From: UBA1444 sp964521625 | Lineage (GTDB): Bacteria; Bacillota; Negativicutes; UBA1444 | Assembly: GCA_964521625.1 (NCBI GenBank) | Contig: CAZFSM010000020.1 | Span: 8,047 to 72,046 of the forward strand | DNA: 64,000 nucleotides | Direction of reading: 5' to 3' | Shown here: piece after piece, positions 51,385-59,469 of the stretch | How the letters are laid out: every line of letters begins with the position of its first letter | How positions within the stretch are numbered: the stretch's first letter is position 1 | The notes under the pieces: model-generated | What the model was told of the DNA's origin: nothing | Database searches by the model: none | Seen by the model: only the letters and a program-made list of their open reading frames with translations | Made by a program: the position numbers and the translations under genes

Positions 51385-52784
51385 TATGCCTTCATGCCCG
51401 GCGGCCAGTGAATGGCCAGATTGTCGACCGCTAAGGCGGCTTCGCCCAGCGACTCAGATACTGTTGGATGCGCATGAATCGTCGACACCAATTCGTCCAC
51501 CGTCGCCTCCAGCCGCATCGCCAAAGTCGCCTCGCCGATGATCTCGGTCGCCCGCGGCCCGATCATATGCACGCCGAGGATCTCTCCATATTTTACTCCC
51601 GCCAATATCTTCACGAAGCCGCCTTCGCCTTCGTCAATCATCGACTTGCCATTGCCGGCCAGCGGGAACACGCCTTTCTTATAAGCAATTCCCAGCTCCT
51701 TGGCTTTGTCCTCGGTGATGCCGACTGCCGCCACTTCCGGATGCGTATACACGCAGGCCGGTACGATCGGCTGCCCATGTCCGGCTGCGCCATGCCCCAG
51801 CGCATGCTCCACCGCAGCAATTCCCTGATGTGAGGCCGCATGGGCCAGCATGGTGATGCCGTTGCAGTCGCCGACGGCATAAACCCCCGGCAGATTGGTC
51901 CGGTAGTGGTCATCCACAACGACTTTGCCGCGTTCCAGTTTCACGCCGGCTGCTTCCAGGCCCGCCCCGTCGGTATAGGCTCGGCGGCCGACGGCGACCA
52001 GCACGATTTCGGCGGCGATTTCTTTGGCTTCAGTTCCCAACATCACTTTGGCCGACAGGCCGGTTGACGTCTTACTGACCGCTTCCAGTTTGGCGCCGTT
52101 CAGGAAGGTTACGCCAGTCTTGGTCAGGCTTTGTTTCAAGTTTGCGGCCAGTTCGGAGTCGATGCCCGGCAAGATTTCCGGCAGCAGTTCGATGACGGTG
52201 ACCTTAGATCCGAGCGCCGCATACAGGGCGGCAAATTCAACGCCGATCACGCCGCCGCCGATGATGGCGATGGAGTCTGGCAGTTTTTCCAGCGACAACA
52301 CGCCGGTGCTGTCAACCACCCCTGGCAGATCGGCACCGGGGAAGTTCAGTTTGACCGGTACGGAGCCGGTCGACAGAATCACGGCATCGGCGCTGAGGGT
52401 TGCCGCCTTGTCGCCAAGCACCCGCACTTCTCCGGGTCCGCTGAGTTCGGCCATCCCTTTATGCACCGTAACGCCGTTTGCTTTCAGCAATCCGGCCACG
52501 CCGCCGACCAGACGGCGCACGACGCTGTTCTTGCGATTCATCAGCGCCTTCCAGTCGATTTGGACCGAGTCGCCGATCAGGCCGATGCGATCGCCGTGTT
52601 TTACGGCGTGATATAGTTCGGCGGTATGCAGTAGCGCCTTGGTCGGGATGCAACCGACATTGAGGCAAGTGCCGCCGAGGTTTGCTTTTTCCACCAGATG
52701 GGTTTCAGCGCCGAGCTGGGCCGCCCGGATTGCCGCGACATAGCCGCCGGGGCCGCCGCCTATGACTACCACTTTTTTCGCCAT
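51384..52784 (-). CDS. lpdA: Dihydrolipoyl dehydrogenase (E3)
   Basis: The start is the ATG at 52784 (MAKKVVVIGGG), after AGGAGGAATAACC. 466 residues with the FAD fold GGGPGGYVAAIRAAQLGA, the redox disulfide motif GGTCLNVGCIPTKALLH, the NAD fold IGGGVIGVEFAALYAALG and the C-terminal HAHPTVSE with the catalytic His. It reoxidises dihydrolipoate on the E2 with NAD. It lies after the E2 gene with an attenuating hairpin in the gap. Confidence 0.96.
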   Translation of the reverse strand: MAKKVVVIGGGPGGYVAAIRAAQLGAETHLVEKANLGGTCLNVGCIPTKALLHTAELYHAVKHGDRIGLIGDSVQIDWKALMNRKNSVVRRLVGGVAGLLKANGVTVHKGMAELSGPGEVRVLGDKAATLSADAVILSTGSVPVKLNFPGADLPGVVDSTGVLSLEKLPDSIAIIGGGVIGVEFAALYAALGSKVTVIELLPEILPGIDSELAANLKQSLTKTGVTFLNGAKLEAVSKTSTGLSAKVMLGTEAKEIAAEIVLVAVGRRAYTDGAGLEAAGVKLERGKVVVDDHYRTNLPGVYAVGDCNGITMLAHAASHQGIAAVEHALGHGAAGHGQPIVPACVYTHPEVAAVGITEDKAKELGIAYKKGVFPLAGNGKSMIDEGEGGFVKILAGVKYGEILGVHMIGPRATEIIGEATLAMRLEATVDELVSTIHAHPTVSESLGEAALAVDNLAIHWPPGMKA

Positions 52785-52803
52785 GGTTATTCCTCCTGTT
52801 AAA

Positions 52804-52832
52804 ACCGGGGCAGCCGCAAGCGACGCCCCGGT
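52804..52832 (-). terminator. Attenuating hairpin between E2 and lpdA
   Basis: ACCGGGGC pairs with GCCCCGGT around a 13-base loop; on the minus strand it is followed by TTTTAAC. It is too weak for a full stop and is probably an attenuator or processing site within the operon. Confidence 0.55.
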
Positions 52833-52851
52833 GTCTTTGTTTTTTATTCGC

Positions 52852-54300
52852 TTAACCAACCAGTAGCAACAGCGGGTTTTCCAGCAGTTCGCGCAGGCGG
52901 GCCATGAATTTGGCGCCAACAGCGCCGTCGATCAGGCGGTGGTCAAAGCCGAGCACGAAGTTGCACATCGGTCGGATGACAACCTGACCACTAACGACCA
53001 CCGGTTTGTCTAATGTGCGGCAGACAGCCAGAATGGCGCTTTCCGGCGGATTGATGATCGGCGTGAAATGATCTGTGCCGAACATGCCGAGGTTGGTGAC
53101 GGTAAAGGTGCCGCCGGAGATTTCGTCCGGTTGCAGTTTGTTGCTTCTCGCCCTGGCGCCGAGGTCGACCACGGCGGCGCGAATTTCACGCAGACTCTTC
53201 GTTTCCGCTGCCCGGATGACCGGCACGATCAAGCCGTCGTCCAGCGATACGGCGACGCCCATATTAACCGAGTCGTGATAGACGATCTGGTTACCGCTAA
53301 TGCTGGCGTTAACGACCGGGATTTCGCCCAGAACCTGCGCGGCGCATTTGATGATGATTTCAGTAACCGAGGCTTTCTGCGCCGATGCTTTGGCTAACTG
53401 GTCCTTCAGTGCCATAGTTGCTGTCATGTCGACTTCGACGGTCAGATGGACATGCGGCGCCGTGGTCCAGGACTGGCTCATCCGTTCGGCGATGACTTTG
53501 CGCATGCCGACGAGCGGTTTGTTTTTGGCCGGCGCGGCAGCCGCTAAGGGCGCAGCGCCCTTGACTGCTGCCAGAATGTCGTCTTTCATGATCCGATCGT
53601 CTTTGTCAATCGACGATAGTTCTACGCCGATGTCCGCCGCCAGTTTGGCTGCGAGCGGACTGCTCTTGGCCGCGGTTTTTCCTTCGGCAAGGGCGAGCAC
53701 ATCGCGTTCAACGACGCGGCCGTCAGGGCCGGTAGGAATTACCAGGCTAAGGTCGACGCCTTTTTCGCGGGCAGCCTTGCGGGAAGCCGGCGAGGCTTTA
53801 ACCCAGCCGAAGCCGAGAACGTCTCTTTCGATGACCATGCCGTCAGGGCCCGTGGCAGTGACTTTTGCCAGGTCTATACCGAGTTCTGCCGCCATTTTAC
53901 GGGCAGCTGGCGAGGCCTTGACCCGGCTGTCGCCGGCTTGGCCCGGCGCGGCAACGGGAACAGAAGCTGCCGACGCGGCGGCTGCCACAGCAGTCGTTGT
54001 TTCGATCGAACTTGCGCCCATAGCCGTTGCCGCGGCAACCGGCGCTGCGCCGACCGCTTCTCCGGCTACGCCAACAAGGCCAACAACGGACTGGACCGGC
54101 GCGACTTTGCCTTCCGCTACAAGGATTTCCAATAGAATGCCGCTGGCAGTGGATTCGATTTGATTGGTGATTTTGTCGGTGGCGACTTCGTAAAGCAGTT
54201 CGCCTTGCGCGACGGCCTCACCGACTTTTTTGAACCATTGGCTGACCGTACCCTCGGTCATGGTCAGACCGAGTTGCGGCATTTTTATTTCTGAAGCCAT
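52852..54300 (-). CDS. 2-oxoacid (acetoin-type) dehydrogenase E2 with three PSBDs
   Basis: 482 residues: a lipoyl domain (residues 1-78, TDKI with lipoyl Lys about 43), an Ala/Thr-rich linker, then three peripheral-subunit-binding domains in tandem (about 127-162, 167-202 and 211-246; each opens with K-A/S-S-P-x-A/S), and the acyltransferase domain ending in HRLIDG (His 454, Asp 458). One PSBD is usual; three may allow more E1 or E3 per core. It transfers the acyl group to CoA. The third PSBD lacks TGPDG and may be weaker. Confidence 0.92.
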   Translation of the reverse strand: MASEIKMPQLGLTMTEGTVSQWFKKVGEAVAQGELLYEVATDKITNQIESTASGILLEILVAEGKVAPVQSVVGLVGVAGEAVGAAPVAAATAMGASSIETTTAVAAAASAASVPVAAPGQAGDSRVKASPAARKMAAELGIDLAKVTATGPDGMVIERDVLGFGWVKASPASRKAAREKGVDLSLVIPTGPDGRVVERDVLALAEGKTAAKSSPLAAKLAADIGVELSSIDKDDRIMKDDILAAVKGAAPLAAAAPAKNKPLVGMRKVIAERMSQSWTTAPHVHLTVEVDMTATMALKDQLAKASAQKASVTEIIIKCAAQVLGEIPVVNASISGNQIVYHDSVNMGVAVSLDDGLIVPVIRAAETKSLREIRAAVVDLGARARSNKLQPDEISGGTFTVTNLGMFGTDHFTPIINPPESAILAVCRTLDKPVVVSGQVVIRPMCNFVLGFDHRLIDGAVGAKFMARLRELLENPLLLLVG

Positions 54301-54318
54301 TCTTTGGGTCCCCCTTTT

Positions 54319-55608
54319 TTACATGCCCAGCAACCCCGGCAACCACAAAGATAATGCCGGAATTGCGGTTATCAGCGCCAACGCGACACACGACGCATAT
54401 AAGAACGGAAGCACCGCCTTGGAAATATCGGTCAGACTAAGATCTGCGATATTACAGGCCACGTAGAGATTGACGCCTACGGGCGGTGTAATCTGTCCTA
54501 TTGCCACATTCACAGTGATTATGACGCCAAACCAGATGGGATCAATGTTGTAAATTTTGATGATCGGCAGAAAGATCGGCAGCGAAATATAGAAAATCGA
54601 TATCGCGTCCATGAAGCAGCCCATAATCAGTACGATGACATTTATGATCAACAGGATCATCCATGGATTTTTAGAGAAATCTAGCATTGCCGCCGATGCG
54701 GCTTGGGCTGCACCTTCTGTTGTCAATAGCCAGGCGAACAACGATGCCTCCGAGACAATCAGCATGACAACGGCGGATCCAACAGAGGAGTCAATTAACA
54801 GCTTCTTTAGTTTTTCCCAGTTGAGTTCCTTGTAAACAACAAATCCGACAAACAGGCCGTAAATTGCAGCCACTCCTGCCGCTTCCGTGGGCGTAAATAC
54901 ACCGCCATAGATGCCGCCGAGAATGATAACCGGCGTCATCAAGCCCCACAGAGCATCTTTAAAGGCCGCCCAAATTTCTGCGCCGCTGGCGCGTTTTCCA
55001 CTGCCGCCATAACCGCGCTTTTTGGAAATATAATAGCTTACAATGGCCAGCGCCAGGCCAACAACGAGCCCAGGAACCACTCCGGCCATAAACAGTTTGC
55101 CGATTGACACCTCGGCAATAACACCATATACGACGAACGCAATGCTAGGTGGAATGATAATGCCGATTGCACCGGCATTGGCCATGAGTGCAGAGGAAAA
55201 CCCCTTGTCATAACCGGCTTTTACCATCGCAGGGATCATGATCGTACCGAGCGCAGCAACTGTTGCTGGCCCGGAGCCGGATATCGCCGCAAAAAAGCAG
55301 CAGGTGACAACACCGACGATTGCCAGACCACCGGTAATGTGACCGACGCAAACGTCAGCAAATTTAATCAGACGACTGGAAACGCCAGCCGCTTCCATCA
55401 CCACGCCGGCTAAAATGAAAAACGGAATCGCCAATAGGGCAAATTTCGCTGTCGCAGCATACATCGTCAGCGGAAATACTTCTAGCGGTCCACCCGATAG
55501 ATATATCGTGATCAGGCTTGCCATGCCGAGACCGACGGCAATCGGCGTATTCCAGAGCAAAAGGAACCCAAACACGATAAACAGAAAAATCGTGGGATCC
55601 ATGAACAT
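54319..55608 (-). CDS. dctM: TRAP transporter large membrane subunit DctM
   Basis: 429 residues with about 12 segments and the DctM marks FALLAIPFFILAGVVMEAAG, GIIIPPSIAFVVYGV, GVFTPTEAAGVAAIYG, and GQITPPVGVNLYVA. It is the translocating subunit of the TRAP carrier inserted in the 2-oxoacid dehydrogenase operon. The stop and start bases of dctQ and dctM overlap. Confidence 0.95.
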   Translation of the reverse strand: MFMDPTIFLFIVFGFLLLWNTPIAVGLGMASLITIYLSGGPLEVFPLTMYAATAKFALLAIPFFILAGVVMEAAGVSSRLIKFADVCVGHITGGLAIVGVVTCCFFAAISGSGPATVAALGTIMIPAMVKAGYDKGFSSALMANAGAIGIIIPPSIAFVVYGVIAEVSIGKLFMAGVVPGLVVGLALAIVSYYISKKRGYGGSGKRASGAEIWAAFKDALWGLMTPVIILGGIYGGVFTPTEAAGVAAIYGLFVGFVVYKELNWEKLKKLLIDSSVGSAVVMLIVSEASLFAWLLTTEGAAQAASAAMLDFSKNPWMILLIINVIVLIMGCFMDAISIFYISLPIFLPIIKIYNIDPIWFGVIITVNVAIGQITPPVGVNLYVACNIADLSLTDISKAVLPFLYASCVALALITAIPALSLWLPGLLGM

Positions 55609-56081
55609 TATTCAGTTCCCCCTTTTTTCCAAGCAATCCAGCCTGCCTGCGCAAACCGCATGAAGCAGAAGAATGCGCCTACTGTAATTGCCAGGCTGAT
55701 GGTCCATTCCGGCCAGCCGAGCGCTGGAGTTTGCTGTTTTAACATGATTTGGGTCTCAATCATATCAAAACTCAAAACAAATAGCAGTGCAAACATGCTC
55801 AACGTCAGTAGTGTCACCAGCGCTGACACGATGCGCGAAGCTTTAGCCGGCATATACATTAGCAGCAAGTCGAATCCGAGGTGTGCGCCCCGTTTAGCCG
55901 CGGCAGCAGCACCAATAAAGCAGCTCCAGACGAATAGATTTGTCGTAATCTCTTCAGTGAACGAAAGTGATGTGCTAAGCATGTAGCGTGAAACTACGTT
56001 GGCAAAATTGAGAATCAGCATAAGGCCCAGTGAAATAATCATGAACCAGTCTTCCAGGGCGTCAAAAATTTTCCAGAACAA
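55608..56081 (-). CDS. dctQ: TRAP transporter small membrane subunit DctQ
   Basis: 157 residues, four segments: FMIISLGLMLILNFANVVSRYML, 'SFTEEITTNLFVWSCFIGAAAAAKRGAHLGFD' (in part). It is the small membrane part of the TRAP carrier. A 184-base gap separates it from dctP. Confidence 0.92.
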   Translation of the reverse strand: MFWKIFDALEDWFMIISLGLMLILNFANVVSRYMLSTSLSFTEEITTNLFVWSCFIGAAAAAKRGAHLGFDLLLMYMPAKASRIVSALVTLLTLSMFALLFVLSFDMIETQIMLKQQTPALGWPEWTISLAITVGAFFCFMRFAQAGWIAWKKGGTE

Positions 56082-56265
56082 AGTGTCACCTCCCGTTATA
56101 ACTGTTATAACTAAAATATTGTCCAGGTGTTAGATTCTTGCAAGTGACTAGCACAGTTGCCTATCCTGACAAATATCGGATCATTGATTTGTTTGTCAAA
56201 AGAAAGGCGATCCGGCCGGTGAGGGCCGGACCGCCCCAGGGTTGCTGCCACAATTGGACTACGAC

Positions 56266-57300
56266 TTACTTTCCTGCCGCAATGAACAGGTCAAGCAGGT
56301 CTTTGCCGATAATCGGCTCCTGCTCTTTGTAAACGGAGGTAACTGTCGCTTGGAACGCTTTGATCTGTTCCGGTGTCAACACGTTGACTTGCAGACCTTT
56401 CTGCTTCATTTCATCCATCTGTTTGGCTTCTTCTTCGCGGGTCAGCTTGATATTGAGCGCCATCGCTTCTTCGGCCGCTTTTTTCATGATCGCCTGGGTG
56501 TCTTTGTCAATTGAATCCCATAGTTTCTTGTTGATGCCAAGCACGATCGGGTCATAGGAATAGTTGCAGATGGTCATGTATTTTTGTACTTCGTTCAGTT
56601 TGGTTGTGTAAATAACCGAGATCGGGTTTTCCTGTCCATCGACGGTTCCTTGTTGCAGGGCGGTGAAAACTTCCGAAAAGCTCATGCTGGTGGGGTCAGC
56701 GCCCATAGCTTTAAACAGGGCGATATACATTTTCATGCCAGGCACGCGAATTTTCAGACCTTTCATGTCTTCCGGCGTTGCCAGCGGGCGCTTGCTGTTG
56801 GTCCAGTGACGGAAGCCATTTTCACCGAAAGCCAGCGGCTCGATGCCCTTGGCGCGTATCAGTTCTTTGACTTTCTCGCCGGGAGCGCCGTTCATCGCTT
56901 TGTCGACGGCGGCATTGTTCGGAATAATCCAGGGCATGCTGACAACAGCCAGTTTGGGTTCAATAACCGAATAAATGATCGTCGAATGCAGGGATGCGCC
57001 AGTTACGCCGGCGGCAACTTGCTCGATGCCTTTTTGTTGATTGCCGCTGGAAAGCTGTTCGTTCGGGAAGGTAGTAATCTCAACGCGGCCATTGGTACGC
57101 TCTTTGACCAGCTCGGCCCATTTTTTCGCGCCGACGTTCCATGGTGACGATTCCGACGGAGTGGTAACGCTCATTTTAATGCTGATTTTTTTCTGTTCAG
57201 CTTTCGCGGGCTCTTCTTTTTTGCCGCCGCAACCGACTAATACCAGGGAAATTGCAACTACGAGACACAGAATAAATACCAGACTTTTTTTCACTTTCAC
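56266..57300 (-). CDS. dctP: TRAP transporter substrate-binding protein DctP
   Basis: 344 residues, lipoprotein (LVLVGCGGK, Cys 24). DctP marks: IKMSVTTPSESSPWNVGAKKW, LKIRVPGMKMYIALFKAMGADPT (in part), FSEVFTALQQGTVDGQENP. The Arg in IRVPG should bind the substrate carboxylate. It lies between the E1 beta gene and the E2 gene, so the cargo is probably the oxoacid or acyloin used by the complex. Confidence 0.93.
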   Translation of the reverse strand: MKVKKSLVFILCLVVAISLVLVGCGGKKEEPAKAEQKKISIKMSVTTPSESSPWNVGAKKWAELVKERTNGRVEITTFPNEQLSSGNQQKGIEQVAAGVTGASLHSTIIYSVIEPKLAVVSMPWIIPNNAAVDKAMNGAPGEKVKELIRAKGIEPLAFGENGFRHWTNSKRPLATPEDMKGLKIRVPGMKMYIALFKAMGADPTSMSFSEVFTALQQGTVDGQENPISVIYTTKLNEVQKYMTICNYSYDPIVLGINKKLWDSIDKDTQAIMKKAAEEAMALNIKLTREEEAKQMDEMKQKGLQVNVLTPEQIKAFQATVTSVYKEQEPIIGKDLLDLFIAAGK

Positions 57301-57345
57301 TGACCTGTCCCCTCCTCCTGCTTTTTGAAATCGTAAGCCGGCAAA

Positions 57346-58320
57346 TTACCGACAGATCTCCTTGACCGTTTTGGCAATATGGTCGGCCGAAATTTTCACC
57401 AACTGCTCCAGCGGCGGGCTAAATGGCACCGGTACAAACGGAGCGCCGATGCGGCGAATCGGGGCATCGAGCCAATCGATCATCTCTTCCGCTACCAATG
57501 CAGAAATTTCAGCACCTACCCCGCCTTGCTTTACGGCTTCATGCACAATGACCAGCCGCTTGGTTTTGCGCACAGATTCGAAAATGGTCTCTTTGTCAAT
57601 CGGGCTGATAGTCCGCAAGTCGATGACTTCGGCCTCAATGCCTTCAGCAGCCAGTTTTTCGGCCGCTTCCAGCGCCCGGTGCATCATCAGGGAATAGGAA
57701 ACAATGGTTACATCTTTGCCTTTGCGGGACACATTCGCCTTACCGATCGGCACGATGTGGTCTCCATCAGGCACCGGCCCTTTCATCGGAAACAGGACTT
57801 TGTGTTCAAAATATAGCACCGGGTCATCCGAACGGATTGCCGCTTTCAACAAACCTTTGGCGTCGGCAGGATTCGAAGGAATAACGACTTTAAGTCCGGG
57901 AATATGCATGAACCAGGCTTCGACGCTTTGCGAATGCTGTGCTGCCGCCGAGCGGATGATGCCGTCCGGCGCCCGCAAAACCATCGGGACTTTGCACTGG
58001 CCGCCGAACATGTAGCGAACCTTGGCCATCTGGTTAAAGACTTCATCCATGCAGACGCCAATGAAGTCGGCAAAGTGCATGTCAGCCACCGGACGCATAC
58101 CGGCCAGCGCAGCGCCAACCGCGGCGCCAACAATCGCGGTTTCCGAAATCGGCGTGTCGAGGACTCGCTCCGTGCCAAACTTTTGCGGTAATCCTTTAAA
58201 CTGACCAAAAATGCCGCCTTGGCGGGCAATATCTTCGCCGAGAACAAAGACGCTGGAGTCTCGCTCCAGTTCCTCGCTCATCGCTTCCAGGGTCGCTTCC
58301 GAAAAACTGATCTCTCGCAT
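57346..58320 (-). CDS. acoB: 2-oxoacid/acetoin dehydrogenase E1 beta subunit
   Basis: 324 residues: MREISFSEATLEAMSEELERD (in part), VLGEDIARQGGIFGQFKGLP, DTPISETAIVGAAVGAAL, PGLKVVIPSNPADAKGLLKAAI, IDLRTISPIDKETI. This is the E1 beta fold of the acetoin or branched-chain oxoacid type. It forms the alpha2beta2 E1 with the preceding gene. Assignment to acetoin is by the AcoR-like regulator and is not proven. Confidence 0.9.
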   Translation of the reverse strand: MREISFSEATLEAMSEELERDSSVFVLGEDIARQGGIFGQFKGLPQKFGTERVLDTPISETAIVGAAVGAALAGMRPVADMHFADFIGVCMDEVFNQMAKVRYMFGGQCKVPMVLRAPDGIIRSAAAQHSQSVEAWFMHIPGLKVVIPSNPADAKGLLKAAIRSDDPVLYFEHKVLFPMKGPVPDGDHIVPIGKANVSRKGKDVTIVSYSLMMHRALEAAEKLAAEGIEAEVIDLRTISPIDKETIFESVRKTKRLVIVHEAVKQGGVGAEISALVAEEMIDWLDAPIRRIGAPFVPVPFSPPLEQLVKISADHIAKTVKEICR

Positions 58321-58322
58321 CT

Positions 58323-59300
58323 TTAGTTCACCCCGCCTTCAACATAGTAATCATGAAACAACTCGCTGTCGGCCGGGTATGGATCTTTCCGCGCATCATC
58401 AATCGCGATTTTAACCTCGGCAACCACTTCGGCCTGAATTGCATCCAGCTCTTTTTGCGACAGCCATTTCTTTGCCAATACCACTTTGGCAAAATTCTTC
58501 AGCGGGTCATTGTTGTCAAAACGATCCTGCACTTCCTGTTTGCTGCGATACATTTCCGGATCGCCAACATAATGGCCTTTGATTCGGTAGGTTTTGAACT
58601 CCAGCATATAGGGGCCATTGCCCGCCCTGACATACTCCAGTGCTTTTTTTGCGGCTTCATTGACTGCGAACACGTCGTTGCCGTCTATCGTTGCTCCCGG
58701 CATGTTGTACCCCTGAGCGCGGACGGCCAGATTCGGCACCGAAGTTCCATAGCTGCTGGGTGTCGTCGATGCATATTCGTTAAACTCGCAGACAAAAATC
58801 ACCGGCAGTTTCCAAATCGCCGCCATGTTCATTCCTTCGTGCACAGTCCCACGGTTGGCGCCGCCATCACCAAAAAATGTCACGGCAACCTGACCGGTTT
58901 TTTTCATTTTCGCCGCCAGCGCTGCCCCAACCGCCAGATTTATTCCACCGCCGACAACGCCGTTTGCGCCCAACATACCGACTGAGAAATCAGCAATATG
59001 CATCGAGCCGCCTTTGCCTTTGCAATAGCCTGTTGATTTGCCGAAAATTTCAGCCATCATCGGCTTGATCTGCGCGCCTTTGGCGATGCAGTGGCCGTGC
59101 CCGCGATGCGTGCTGGTGATATAGTCGTCCTGGTTCAGTTCGGTCAATAGCCCTGTGGCAATCGCTTCTTCACCGATATACAAATGCACAAAGCCTGGCA
59201 ATTCGCCGCCCAGGAAACACTCGCCCACTTTTTCCTCAAATAGTCGGATTCGCACCATCGTTCGATAAAGGTTTTGCAAGAACTCTTTTTTATACGCCAA
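58323..59300 (-). CDS. acoA: 2-oxoacid/acetoin dehydrogenase E1 alpha subunit (TPP-binding)
   Basis: I place the start at the TTG at 59300 (MAYKKEFLQN), six bases after AAGGGGGGG; upstream in-frame ATGs lie close to the promoter. 325 residues with the TPP motif GDGGANRGTVHEGMNMAAIWKLP and the Mg-binding 'GDGGA...N', plus GHGHCIAKGA and STGYCKGKGGSMH. First gene of the operon, right after a sigma-54 promoter. It decarboxylates the substrate and transfers the acyl group to lipoyl-E2. Confidence 0.92.
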   Translation of the reverse strand: MAYKKEFLQNLYRTMVRIRLFEEKVGECFLGGELPGFVHLYIGEEAIATGLLTELNQDDYITSTHRGHGHCIAKGAQIKPMMAEIFGKSTGYCKGKGGSMHIADFSVGMLGANGVVGGGINLAVGAALAAKMKKTGQVAVTFFGDGGANRGTVHEGMNMAAIWKLPVIFVCEFNEYASTTPSSYGTSVPNLAVRAQGYNMPGATIDGNDVFAVNEAAKKALEYVRAGNGPYMLEFKTYRIKGHYVGDPEMYRSKQEVQDRFDNNDPLKNFAKVVLAKKWLSQKELDAIQAEVVAEVKIAIDDARKDPYPADSELFHDYYVEGGVN

Positions 59301-59350
59301 CAGTTTCCCCCCCTTAAGAATTTTCAGCATTTCACGCAATAGCATATTCT

Positions 59351-59368
59351 ATGCATAAAACGTGCCAA
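59351..59368 (-). promoter_or_regulatory. Sigma-54 promoter of the dehydrogenase operon
   Basis: On the minus strand TTGGCACGTTTTATGCAT: GG and GC are 12 bases apart, close to the -24/-12 consensus TGGCACG-N4-TTGCA. It lies upstream of the E1 alpha gene. Upstream of it, TTGCAA repeats and a TTGCTGCGCAAG palindrome (59380-59450) are candidate activator sites. Confidence 0.85.
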
Positions 59369-59469
59369 AAACTCACTGTTCTGACAAATGCTTGCGCAGC
59401 AAGGGTTTTGCAATTTTTCATTAATATCTTGCAAGGCAACCTGAGAAAAATCTGCTCTCAGATTGAACA

